Assembly: GCF_002951615.1 (NCBI RefSeq)
Contig: NZ_CP019063.1
Span: 434,001-498,000 of the forward strand
Source of the DNA: Rahnella sikkimica
Lineage (GTDB): Bacteria; Pseudomonadota; Gammaproteobacteria; Enterobacterales; Enterobacteriaceae
Direction of reading: 5' to 3'
Length of the DNA: 64,000 nucleotides
Of the stretch, positions 16,680-24,829 are shown one piece after another. The notes below the pieces were generated by a model. That model was not told the DNA's origin, did no database searches, and saw only the letters and a list, made by a program, of their open reading frames with translations. Made by a program: the position numbers and the translations under genes. How positions within the stretch are numbered: the first letter of the stretch is position 1; every line of letters starts with the position of its first letter.

Positions 16680-18194
16680 ATGACAGATTCCACGACTCCG
16701 CTTTTGTCGTTACAGGGCATCAGTAAGGTCTTTCCGGGCGTCAGGGCGCTGAATAACGTGCATGTGGATTTGTATCCAGGAAAAGTGACGGCCCTGATTG
16801 GCGAAAACGGCGCGGGTAAATCCACGCTGGTGAAAGTCATGACCGGCATTTATCAGCCGGAAGAAGGCGAGCTGCGCTACAAAGCGATTCCGATCAAACT
16901 GCCCAATCCGGAATCCGCACACAAAGTCGGTATTACCGCCATCCATCAGGAAACCGTGCTGTTTGACGAACTTTCCGTGACCGAAAATATCTTCGTCGGC
17001 CACTACGTTTACAGCGGGATTTTTAAGCGCCTGAACTGGCCGGCGATGCATCAGCAGGCGCGCGATATTCTGACGCGTCTGGAAGTGAACATCGATCCGC
17101 ACGCCATTTTGAAAGAACTGAGCATTGCGCAGCGCCATATGGTGGCGATAGCCCGCGCGCTGTCGTTTGATGCGCAGGTGGTGATCCTCGACGAACCGAC
17201 GGCGGCGCTGTCGCAGCATGAAATCGTGGAGTTTTACCAGATTGTCGAACGCCTGAAACACGAGGGAAAAGCCATCCTGTTTATCTCGCACAAGTTCGAC
17301 GAGATTTTCGCGATTTCCGATTACTACACGGTGCTGCGCGACGGCAGTTATGTCGGCTCCGGCAAGATCAGTGACATCACCGAGCCGCAGATGGTCACGA
17401 TGATGGTCGGGCGCGAAGTCAGCCAAGCCTATCCGAAAGTGAATTGCGAACCGGGTGAAACCGTGTTGCAGGTGCAGAATCTCAGCCATCCGACCGAATT
17501 TTCTGGCATCAGCTTCTCGCTGCGTAAAGGCGAAATTCTCGGATTCTACGGGCTGGTCGGCGCGGGCCGTACCGAGCTGATGCAGGCGCTGTTTGGCGTC
17601 ACACAACCGAACGGCGGCAAGATTCTGATCCACGGCAAAGCACAGCATTTCACGCGCCCTTCTCAGGCCATCCGCGCGGGGATTGTGTACGTGCCGGAAG
17701 AGCGCCAGAAACAGGGCGCGATTATCGATTTACCGATCAGCCAGAACATCAGTTTGCCGCAGCTCAGCCAGCTCAACCCGCGCGGCGTGCTCAATGACAA
17801 AAAAGAGTGGGCGCTGGCCGACGATTATGCGCGCCGGTTGCAGGTGAAAGCGTCAAGCTGGAAACAACCGGTGGGCACGCTCTCTGGCGGGAATCAGCAA
17901 AAAGTGGTGATCGCAAAATGGCTGGCGACGCAGCCGGACATCATCATTCTCGATGAACCGACCAAAGGGATTGATATCGGTTCAAAAGCGGCGGTGCATC
18001 AGTTTATGTCCGAGCTGGTCGGGCGCGGGCTGGCGGTGATTATGGTGTCTTCCGAATTGCCGGAAGTCATGGGCATGGCGGACAGGATTATTGTGATGCA
18101 CGAAGGGCTGATGGTGGCGGAATTCAACGCAGGTGACGCAACCGCCGAAATGATTGTCAGTGCCGCCAGCGGCGCGGGCGAGGAGGCGGCATGA
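16680..18194 (+). CDS. CUT2 sugar ABC transporter, double ATP-binding protein
   Basis: This 504-residue protein holds two ABC domains in tandem, the mark of CUT2 importers. The first has GENGAGKST (about residues 40-48), LSIAQRHMVAIARAL and VILDEPTAAL. The second has GLVGAGRTEL in place of Walker A, LSGGNQQKVVIAKWL as its signature and IIILDEPTKGID. The second domain's Walker A lacks the usual Lys-Thr/Ser, as is normal for this class, so ATP hydrolysis probably depends on the first site. It follows the binding-protein gene by 67 bases and overlaps the next permease by four bases (ATGA). Confidence 0.93.
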   Translation: MTDSTTPLLSLQGISKVFPGVRALNNVHVDLYPGKVTALIGENGAGKSTLVKVMTGIYQPEEGELRYKAIPIKLPNPESAHKVGITAIHQETVLFDELSVTENIFVGHYVYSGIFKRLNWPAMHQQARDILTRLEVNIDPHAILKELSIAQRHMVAIARALSFDAQVVILDEPTAALSQHEIVEFYQIVERLKHEGKAILFISHKFDEIFAISDYYTVLRDGSYVGSGKISDITEPQMVTMMVGREVSQAYPKVNCEPGETVLQVQNLSHPTEFSGISFSLRKGEILGFYGLVGAGRTELMQALFGVTQPNGGKILIHGKAQHFTRPSQAIRAGIVYVPEERQKQGAIIDLPISQNISLPQLSQLNPRGVLNDKKEWALADDYARRLQVKASSWKQPVGTLSGGNQQKVVIAKWLATQPDIIILDEPTKGIDIGSKAAVHQFMSELVGRGLAVIMVSSELPEVMGMADRIIVMHEGLMVAEFNAGDATAEMIVSAASGAGEEAA

Positions 18195-19204
18195 TCAAGA
18201 ATTTACTGAAGTACCGCGAGCTGCTGCTGGCGGTGGTGATTGTCCTGATGGTACTCGGCGTCGGTGCCCGTTCACCAGAATTTATCGGTGCCGGGAACCT
18301 GCTGGAGATGTTCAACGACACCTCGATTCTGATCATTCTCGCGCTCGGTCAGATGATGGTGCTGCTGACCAAAGGCATTGATTTGTCGATGGCCGCCAAT
18401 CTGGCGCTGACCGGCATGATTGTGGCGCTGATCAACTTCCATCACCCTGACATTCCGGTGTGGGCGCTGGTGCTGCTGGCGACGGTGCTTGGCCTGATCA
18501 TGGGCGCGATTAATGGCCTGCTGGTGTGGAAAGTGGGGATTCCGCCGATTGTGGTGACGCTGGGCACCATGAGTATTTATCGCGGGATTATTTTCCTGCT
18601 CTCGAACGGCGGCTGGATTAACGCCCATCAGATGAGCCCGGATTTCCTCAGCCTGCCGCGCGCGCCGTTTCTCGGCCTGCCGCTGCTCGGCTGGTGCGCG
18701 ATTGCCGCGCTGATTCTGGTGGCGTATTTCCTGCGCTACAGCCGCACGGGCCGTGCGTTATACACGGCAGGCGGCAATGCCACGGCGGCGTATTACACCG
18801 GCATCAACGCGGGCAAAATGCAGTTCATCAGCTTCTGCCTTTCCGGCGCGCTGGCGGGTTTCTGCGGCTACCTGTGGATTTCACGTTTCGCCGTCGCCTA
18901 CGTGGACGTCGCCAATGGCTTTGAATTGCAGATTGTCGCCGCCTGCGTCATCGGCGGGATCAGCACCATGGGCGGCATCGGTTCCGTGGTGGGCTGTCTG
19001 CTCGGCGCACTGTTCCTCGGCGTCATCAACAACGCCCTGCCGGTGATTGAAGTGTCGCCGTTCTGGCAAATGGCCATTTCGGGCGCGGTGATTGTCATCG
19101 CGGTGATCCTCAACGAACGCGGCAATAAACGTAAAGGAAGACTGATTTTACGCCATTCTCCTTCCGTCCACGCATCAGGACCTGAATCAGAGGCCAGATC
19201 ATGA
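18191..19204 (+). CDS. CUT2 sugar ABC transporter, permease 1
   Basis: A 337-residue membrane protein with about nine or ten hydrophobic segments. It has the CUT2 permease signatures LGQMMVLLTKGIDLSMAANLALTGMIVAL near the N-terminus and a late CVIGGISTMGGIGSVVGCLLGALFLGVI segment. It forms the channel together with the next gene product. Its start overlaps the ATPase stop (ATGA), and its stop overlaps the next start, so the three genes are translationally coupled. Confidence 0.92.
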   Translation: MIKNLLKYRELLLAVVIVLMVLGVGARSPEFIGAGNLLEMFNDTSILIILALGQMMVLLTKGIDLSMAANLALTGMIVALINFHHPDIPVWALVLLATVLGLIMGAINGLLVWKVGIPPIVVTLGTMSIYRGIIFLLSNGGWINAHQMSPDFLSLPRAPFLGLPLLGWCAIAALILVAYFLRYSRTGRALYTAGGNATAAYYTGINAGKMQFISFCLSGALAGFCGYLWISRFAVAYVDVANGFELQIVAACVIGGISTMGGIGSVVGCLLGALFLGVINNALPVIEVSPFWQMAISGAVIVIAVILNERGNKRKGRLILRHSPSVHASGPESEARS

Positions 19205-20214
19205 ATAAGACCTTAACTTCGCGCACGCCTGCACGGGAAAGTGCACCGATGGCGGTGACGCCGTTCTTCCGCCGCCTGATGTGCTGGGAAGGATTTTTAC
19301 TGGGGGTAACGCTGCTGGTGTTTGTAATAAACGCCCTCGCCTCGCCGTACTTCCTTAATATCTGGAATCTGTCGGACGCCACGTTCAACTTTACTGAAAA
19401 GGCCATTATTGTTTTGCCGATGGCGATGCTGATTATCGCCCGTGAAATCGATTTATCCGTCGCCTCAACGATGGCGCTGAGTTCCACGATTATGGGGTTT
19501 TGCGCACAAGCCGGACTGCCGACACCGGCGCTGGTGGGCGTCGGGCTGAGCGTGGGGTTATTGTGCGGGCTGATTAACGGGCTGCTGGTGACGCGTCTGA
19601 ATCTTTCGTCGATTGTGATCACTATCGGCACCATGAGCCTGTTCCGTGGCGTCACGTATGTGCTGCTCGGCGATCAGTCCCTGAATAAATATCCGGCCAG
19701 CTTTGCGTGGTTCGGGCAGGGTTATGTCTGGGGGCCGCTGTCGTTTGAGTTCGCGTTATTTCTGGTTTTGGGCGCGGTTTTTTATTTCCTGCTGCACAAA
19801 ACCAACTTTGGCCGCCGCACCTACGCCATCGGCAATAATCCGGTGGCGGCCTGGTATTCCGGCATTAACGTGAAACGCCACAACCTGACGCTGTTCGTAC
19901 TGGTCGGCGTGATGTCCGGGCTGGCGGCAGTTCTGCTGACGTCACGGCTGGGCAGTACGCGCCCGACGCTGGCACTCGGCTGGGAACTGAGCGTGATTAC
20001 GATGGCCGTACTCGGCGGCGTCAGCGTGTTGGGTGGCTCCGGCAGCATGACCGGCGTCATTATTGCCGCCTTCCTGATGGGCCTGCTGACCTTCGGTCTC
20101 AGCCTGCTGAACGTGCCGGGCATCGTGATGTCGGTCATCGTCGGCGCGATGCTGATTGTAGTGATTTCGCTGCCGGTGCTCTACCGGAGGATGATGGCAT
20201 CGCGGGGGAAATAG
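19201..20214 (+). CDS. CUT2 sugar ABC transporter, permease 2
   Basis: A 337-residue permease of the same family as the preceding gene, with IIVLPMAMLIIAREIDLSVASTMALSSTIMGF and the late VLGGVSVLGGSGSMTGVIIAAFLMGLL signature. Two different permeases in one operon are usual for rhamnose-type and AI-2-type importers. The operon ends here; no mutarotase or kinase gene follows, so sugar breakdown must be encoded elsewhere. Confidence 0.92.
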   Translation: MNKTLTSRTPARESAPMAVTPFFRRLMCWEGFLLGVTLLVFVINALASPYFLNIWNLSDATFNFTEKAIIVLPMAMLIIAREIDLSVASTMALSSTIMGFCAQAGLPTPALVGVGLSVGLLCGLINGLLVTRLNLSSIVITIGTMSLFRGVTYVLLGDQSLNKYPASFAWFGQGYVWGPLSFEFALFLVLGAVFYFLLHKTNFGRRTYAIGNNPVAAWYSGINVKRHNLTLFVLVGVMSGLAAVLLTSRLGSTRPTLALGWELSVITMAVLGGVSVLGGSGSMTGVIIAAFLMGLLTFGLSLLNVPGIVMSVIVGAMLIVVISLPVLYRRMMASRGK

Positions 20215-20227
20215 CGTCTGACTGATA

Positions 20228-20250
20228 ATCCCCGCCTACGGGCGGGGGTT
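20228..20250 (+). terminator. Terminator of the sugar ABC operon
   Basis: CCCCGCC, loop TACG, GGCGGGG form a perfect 7-bp GC stem followed by GTTGTT, 15 bases after the stop codon. Confidence 0.7.
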
Positions 20251-20372
20251 GTTGAGAGAGAATTGTGTTTCAATGCCTTTAATTGGCCGTTCCACTTGAT
20301 CCTTTTCGCACTCTTCCCGTAGTTTAAACCCACATCTTGGTTTCTGAATGTCTTGAAACAATGGGGAAATAT

Positions 20373-21290
20373 ATGCGAATTTTAGTGGTAGGCGCGGGTG
20401 CGACGGGCGGATATTTCGGTGCGCGGCTGGCTCAGGCCGGGCAGGATGTGACGTTTTTACTGCGCGAGAAACGCGCGCTGGCGGTGCAGAAAGACGGGCT
20501 GACGGTTCACAGCCCGCACGGTGATTTCCACCTGCAACCTGCGGTGGTGCAGGCTTCTCAGCTGACCGGCGCATATGACCTGATTTTACTGACAGTGAAA
20601 AGTTTCGGGCTGGACGCGGCAATCAAAGATATCGCACCGGTCGTCGGCGAAAATACGCTGGTCATGCCGGTGCTCAATGGCATGAAGCATATGGAAACGC
20701 TCAGCCAGCGGTTTGGTGAGCACGCGCTGATTGGCGGGCTGTGCAAAATCAACGCCACGCTGGATGCCGACGGCCATATCCACCAGATGACACCACTGCA
20801 TCAGATAATCTACGGCGAACTCTCGGGCGAGAAAACCGAACGTATTCTCAAAGTCGATCAGGCATTCCAGAGTGCCGGTATCGACGCCATCCTTTCAGAA
20901 ACCATCATCAGCGATTTGTGGGAGAAGTGGCTGCTGCTTTCAAGCTTCGGCGCCATCACCTGCACCATGCGCGGAAACATCGGTCAGGTCGCCTCTGCGC
21001 CCGGCGGAACGGAGTTCGCACAGGCCATCGTGAGCGAAGCATTAACGACCATGAAAGCCTTTGGCTACGCGGAACGCGCGGCCGCAGTGGCAAAAGTCAG
21101 GGAAGCCGTGACCGACAAAAATTCGCCGCAAACGTCGTCGATGTATCGCGATATGACGCAGGGTTATCCTATCGAAGCCGACCAGATTATCGGCGATCTG
21201 GTGGAACGCGCAACGCGTGTGGGGATCAGCATTCCTCTTCTACAGGCAGCGTATACGCATTTGTGTGTGTATCAGAAGAACCGCGAATAG
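20373..21290 (+). CDS. PanE/ApbA-type 2-dehydropantoate 2-reductase-like oxidoreductase
   Basis: The 305-residue protein has the Rossmann start MRILVVGAGATGGYFGARLAQAG and the ketopantoate-reductase core: a Lys in LTVKSFGLDAAIKDI, PVLNGMKHMETL, and the C-terminal LWEKWLLLSSFGAITCTMRGNIG with TSSMYRDMTQGYPIEADQIIGDLV. These place it among NADPH-dependent 2-keto acid reductases. It may be a ketopantoate reductase paralogue or act on another 2-keto acid. GGGGAA lies 5 bases before the ATG at 20373. It stands alone between two terminators. Confidence 0.85.
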   Translation: MRILVVGAGATGGYFGARLAQAGQDVTFLLREKRALAVQKDGLTVHSPHGDFHLQPAVVQASQLTGAYDLILLTVKSFGLDAAIKDIAPVVGENTLVMPVLNGMKHMETLSQRFGEHALIGGLCKINATLDADGHIHQMTPLHQIIYGELSGEKTERILKVDQAFQSAGIDAILSETIISDLWEKWLLLSSFGAITCTMRGNIGQVASAPGGTEFAQAIVSEALTTMKAFGYAERAAAVAKVREAVTDKNSPQTSSMYRDMTQGYPIEADQIIGDLVERATRVGISIPLLQAAYTHLCVYQKNRE

Positions 21291-21307
21291 CGGGAGTTTT
21301 AGAACCC

Positions 21308-21336
21308 AAGAAACCCGCCTGTTCAGCGGGTTTCTT
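21308..21336. terminator. Bidirectional terminator
   Basis: AAGAAACCCGC and GCGGGTTTCTT form a perfect 11-bp stem with a 7-base loop between convergent genes. It can stop transcription from both sides. Confidence 0.85.
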
Positions 21337-21402
21337 ATGTTTTAAGCCGGTAGTGCCGCCCTGAACCCTCTTCTCGATAAGTTTTTCTTCATGCTGTTTT
21401 TT

Positions 21403-21927
21403 TCACGGCAACATCCGTATCAACGTATTATCGCGGCGGCGGTAATGGTGCCAGAGCGCAGCAAAAGCGTGTAATCCGACCAGGTAATAACCGGTATTCG
21501 CCAGCCATTCATGCAGGGTTTTTAACTTTTTTTGCAATGGCAGATCCGGCAGATAGCTTTTGGGCATGCTGATGTTAAACATCGTCCAGTCATGGCCGCC
21601 ATAATATTGCGACAAAATACCCAGAACCGGTAAACCGATAAACATCAGATAAATGATGCTATGCGTGGCGACCGACAAACAATGTTGCCAGCGCGGGAGT
21701 GCCGGTTTAATGGCGGGGGTGACGTACATCGCGCGAACAAAAAGACGCACGCACATCAGAAATAATACACAGAATCCCAGGCTGTAATGCGTAAGTGTTA
21801 ATAGTTCCCGTACAAAGGAACCCTTCGCAAACGCGCCTTTTATATCCATTGTCGTATAGGTCAGAACGACCAAAACAAACACCAGCCAGTGCAGCACAAT
21901 TTGCGGATAAGAATATCGGTTACGCAT
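21403..21927 (-). CDS. Cytochrome b561-type diheme membrane protein
   Basis: The 174-residue protein, starting at MRNRYSYPQIVLHW, has four hydrophobic helices and the histidines of the prokaryotic b561 family: His in IVLHWLVF, in LTHYSLGF, in KLKTLHEWLANTGYYLVGLHAF and the terminal LWHHY. It probably shuttles electrons between quinol and a periplasmic acceptor. The ATG at 21927 starts immediately before this core; the TTG at 21945 adds only six residues. No partner gene such as YceI lies beside it. Confidence 0.88.
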   Translation of the reverse strand: MRNRYSYPQIVLHWLVFVLVVLTYTTMDIKGAFAKGSFVRELLTLTHYSLGFCVLFLMCVRLFVRAMYVTPAIKPALPRWQHCLSVATHSIIYLMFIGLPVLGILSQYYGGHDWTMFNISMPKSYLPDLPLQKKLKTLHEWLANTGYYLVGLHAFAALWHHYRRRDNTLIRMLP

Positions 21928-22144
21928 AAAAGTTCCGGTAAACAAAGTTACCGTTACCCTACGGGTTGAGACTTAAGTTTACATTAAGATGGGGGGTTGA
22001 CGTACCGGAGAGAAGATCGCGTGGTAAAAAAATTAACCGCTTTAGCGGTAAATGAATAACGGGGTGAAAACCGGAGCAGAGGTGATAACGCTACCTGCCT
22101 GGCTCTCGCCCCGGCAGGTAGCGCCCCAACACATCACGATTTAA

Positions 22145-22552
22145 TTAACGCGCGATCAGGAAGCTTTCCAGCTTAGCGCCTTTATCCAGTGCTGCTTTGA
22201 TTGCAGAAGGCGTGCGACCCTGACCGGTCCAGGTCTTTTTGGAACCGTCAGTATCGGTATATTCATAGATTGCCGGACGCGGTTTGCGCTTGGCTTTGGT
22301 GGTTTCTTTTGCAGACTGATGGCCCAGCAGGTCATCAATGGCGATGCCGTCATTGGCCAGCATCTCGCGGTATTTCAACAGTTTTTCATCACGTTCCTGC
22401 TGCTGCGCACTGCGCGCTTTCACATTCTCGCGGGATTCTTCAACAATCGCGGTCAGTTTTTCCAGAATTTCTTCCAGTGTGCTTAACGGCGTTTCACGAG
22501 CCTGAGCGCGAAGTGTACGGATATTATTCAAAACGTTTAATGCGTTGTCCAT
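22145..22552 (-). CDS. hns: H-NS family nucleoid-associated protein
   Basis: The 135-residue protein has the full H-NS layout. Residues 1-65 are the N-terminal oligomerisation region, starting LNVLNNIRTLRAQARETPLSTLEEILEKL. A charged linker, KAKRKPRPA, follows, then the DNA-binding domain with TWTGQGRTPSAIKAALDKGAKLESFLI, containing the QGR loop that enters AT-rich minor grooves. It is close to, but clearly different from, chromosomal H-NS, as expected of a plasmid copy. Such copies silence AT-rich acquired DNA and reduce the cost of a plasmid. Its own AT-rich upstream region (22553-22800) is a likely autoregulation target. Confidence 0.93.
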   Translation of the reverse strand: MDNALNVLNNIRTLRAQARETPLSTLEEILEKLTAIVEESRENVKARSAQQQERDEKLLKYREMLANDGIAIDDLLGHQSAKETTKAKRKPRPAIYEYTDTDGSKKTWTGQGRTPSAIKAALDKGAKLESFLIAR

Positions 22553-23179
22553 GATGTGCTCACTTTAGGGGGGTCATTAAATTAGTGACACTGATTCTAC
22601 ACAAACAAATAATGATATCAATTGCGCCAGCGTAATATTACCGCTGATTACGCAATTACTTTGCCCGCCGTTTAGTTTCATTGAATGTTAATACGCTAAT
22701 TTTATAAGGGCTTGCCGCAGGCGAATAAATAAAATCATATCTTTTCCCTTAACCACGAGGAATATGTTGCTAAGTATTAACCCAAATTTACTCATCTTCT
22801 TAATAGTGTCGCAGCGTGAATAACCGATGTTGCTATTATGCACAATTCGCACAAGTTCTTTTCTTTCCGTGCTAACGTTCCCTTTGATATAGCGTTTACC
22901 CAGAAATATCCTGTTTTACTGCGGGAAAACGCATTTTCTGCGCAAGAATACGTCAGCGATTTAACAATTCCCGCCGTAGACTGTGACATTAGTCACAGTC
23001 AGGATTTTCTTTATACCCTCTTTAAAACCATTATTTTGCCTGCGCCGCCTGTTTTTCACTCAAACTGGGACAAACTCACACTTATTCTCAAAATATGAAC
23101 GTTTTACTCTTTTTTATTCATTTTTATTAAATCGCCCAAGCGTCTATTCTTAACGGACTGGCATAACGAGGACACCGAA
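22553..23179. promoter_or_regulatory. AT-rich divergent region between hns and sad
   Basis: This 627-base spacer holds the promoters of two divergent genes. It is strongly AT-rich from 22590 to 22900. An 86-codon plus-strand frame (22838-23098) lacks a ribosome binding site and protein-like features. A CRP-type palindrome is annotated separately at 22982-22997. Confidence 0.5.
22982..22997. promoter_or_regulatory. Candidate CRP site upstream of sad
   Basis: TGTGA-CATTAG-TCACA is a perfect match to the CRP core TGTGA-N6-TCACA, within a longer palindrome that extends one base each side. It lies about 180 bases before the sad start codon. Confidence 0.6.
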
Positions 23180-24571
23180 ATGACGACAGCGAATCCGAAT
23201 ACTCACGCAATCTCAGTCAACCCGTTTAACGGCGAGCACATCGCAGACTTTGCGTATGACACCGATCTGGCACTCGAAGCCTCGGTTGCACAGGGTTTTT
23301 CGGCGTTTAAGCAATGGCGCAAAACTGACATCAGCGAACGCGCTGCGCTTCTGATCCGTCTGGCTGGCGCGCTGCGTGAAGCCAGCGAAGACATCGCCCG
23401 CAGCATTTCTCTGGAGATGGGCAAACCCGTGAAACAGGCGTGTGCCGAAGTGGAGAAATCCGCCGGTTTGTGCGAGTGGTATGCCGAAAATGGCCCGGCG
23501 ATGCTGGCACCGGAACCGACGCTCGTCGATAACGGCGAGGCGCACATTCATTACCGCCCTTCCGGGATGATTCTGGCGATTATGCCGTGGAACTTCCCGG
23601 TCTGGCAGGTCCTGCGCGGCGCGGTTCCTGCGTTGCTGGCAGGGAATACGTTCCTGCTCAAACCTGCACCGAGCGTCATGGGTACCACCTATCGGGTGAA
23701 ACAGGCCGTGCTGAAAGCCGGTTTCCCGGCGGGGGCGTTTGGCGTGATCAATGTTGATACGCCTGCGGTTGCCGGGCTGATTGCCGACCCGCGCGTGGTG
23801 GCAGTGACGGTCACCGGCAGCGTGCGTGCCGGGGCAGCTATCGCGGAACTGGCGGGCAAACAGGTCAAAAAATGCGTGCTGGAACTCGGCGGTTCTGATC
23901 CGTTTATCGTTCTGAACGATGCCAATCTCGACGAAGCCGTGAAAGCCGCCGTCGCCGGTCGTTACCAGAATACCGGGCAGGTTTGTGCCGCCGCCAAGCG
24001 TCTGATCATTGAAGAAGGCGTGCTCGACGCGTTTACCGCAAAATTTGTGGCGGCAACACAGGCGCTGATCGTGGGCAATCCGCTGGATGACGACACGTAT
24101 ATCGGCCCGATGGCGCGTTTCGATTTACGCGATGAGCTGGATAAGCAGGTTCAGGACAGTCTGTCCGAAGGCGCGACGTTGCTGCTGGGCGGTGAGAAAA
24201 TTGCCGGGAACGGTAACTTCTATGCGCCGACGATCCTCAGCAACGTCACCCCGGAAATGACCGCATTTCGTCAGGAGTTGTTCGGGCCGGTCGCGGCGAT
24301 TACGGTTGCCCGCGACGCAGACCACGCGGTTGAACTGGCCAATGACAGCGATTTTGGCCTGAGCGCCACGATTTTCACCGCGGATGCTGAACGTGCAAAA
24401 CAGATGACCGCAGAGCTGGAAACCGGCGGCGTCTTTATTAACGGCTACAGCGCATCCGACCCGCGCGTGGCGTTTGGCGGCGTGAAGAAAAGTGGCTATG
24501 GCCGCGAGCTGTCGCACTTCGGCCTTCGTGAGTTCTGCAACGTGCAAACCGTCTGGTCTGACCGCAAGTAA
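23180..24571 (+). CDS. sad: Succinate-semialdehyde dehydrogenase, Sad (YneI) type
   Basis: The 463-residue protein matches E. coli Sad: THAISVNPFNGEHI, LEMGKPVKQACAEVEKSA, LAIMPWNFPVWQVLRGAVP, VTVTGSVRAGAAI, KKCVLELGGSDPFIVLNDANL with the general-base Glu, RYQNTGQVCAAAKR with the catalytic Cys, and the terminal GGVKKSGYGRELSHFGL. It oxidises succinate semialdehyde to succinate with NAD. A second semialdehyde dehydrogenase, gabD, lies at 44.4 kb. The gene is single, with an ACGAGGA ribosome site before the ATG and a strong terminator behind it. Confidence 0.9.
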   Translation: MTTANPNTHAISVNPFNGEHIADFAYDTDLALEASVAQGFSAFKQWRKTDISERAALLIRLAGALREASEDIARSISLEMGKPVKQACAEVEKSAGLCEWYAENGPAMLAPEPTLVDNGEAHIHYRPSGMILAIMPWNFPVWQVLRGAVPALLAGNTFLLKPAPSVMGTTYRVKQAVLKAGFPAGAFGVINVDTPAVAGLIADPRVVAVTVTGSVRAGAAIAELAGKQVKKCVLELGGSDPFIVLNDANLDEAVKAAVAGRYQNTGQVCAAAKRLIIEEGVLDAFTAKFVAATQALIVGNPLDDDTYIGPMARFDLRDELDKQVQDSLSEGATLLLGGEKIAGNGNFYAPTILSNVTPEMTAFRQELFGPVAAITVARDADHAVELANDSDFGLSATIFTADAERAKQMTAELETGGVFINGYSASDPRVAFGGVKKSGYGRELSHFGLREFCNVQTVWSDRK

Positions 24572-24598
24572 TCGCTGAAACGCGGCGTTAAAAATAAG

Positions 24599-24632
24599 AA
24601 TCACAGGATTTCATCATCCTGTGATTTTTTTT
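24599..24632 (+). terminator. Terminator of sad
   Basis: AATCACAGGAT and ATCCTGTGATT form a perfect 11-bp stem with a 6-base loop, followed by a run of T. Confidence 0.9.
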
Positions 24633-24689
24633 GCATTGACATCCCCTTACCACGCTCATCAGTCACACCTCGACAGAGAAAACACAAAT

Positions 24690-24708
24690 GATTACTATTC
24701 ACATTCTC
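24690..24708 (+). promoter_or_regulatory. Weak candidate Fur box before the siderophore receptor
   Basis: GATTACTATTCACATTCTC matches the 19-base Fur consensus at about 12 positions and lies about 120 bases before the receptor start. Iron control is expected for this gene class; the site itself is only suggestive. Confidence 0.35.
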
Positions 24709-24829
24709 ATTGCGTGCTCTTCTTAAAATTTGCGATTCAGACAGATGACTGAGGTCAGATGATCCTGTTTAAAGACAATGAAAAGAAGCGGCGGCGCTTT
24801 CTATTAATGTGGTTTTTACGGGATACATT

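Noticed and set aside
22838..23098. 86-codon plus-strand frame between hns and sad
   Set aside because: No ribosome binding site, no recognisable features, AT-rich promoter DNA.
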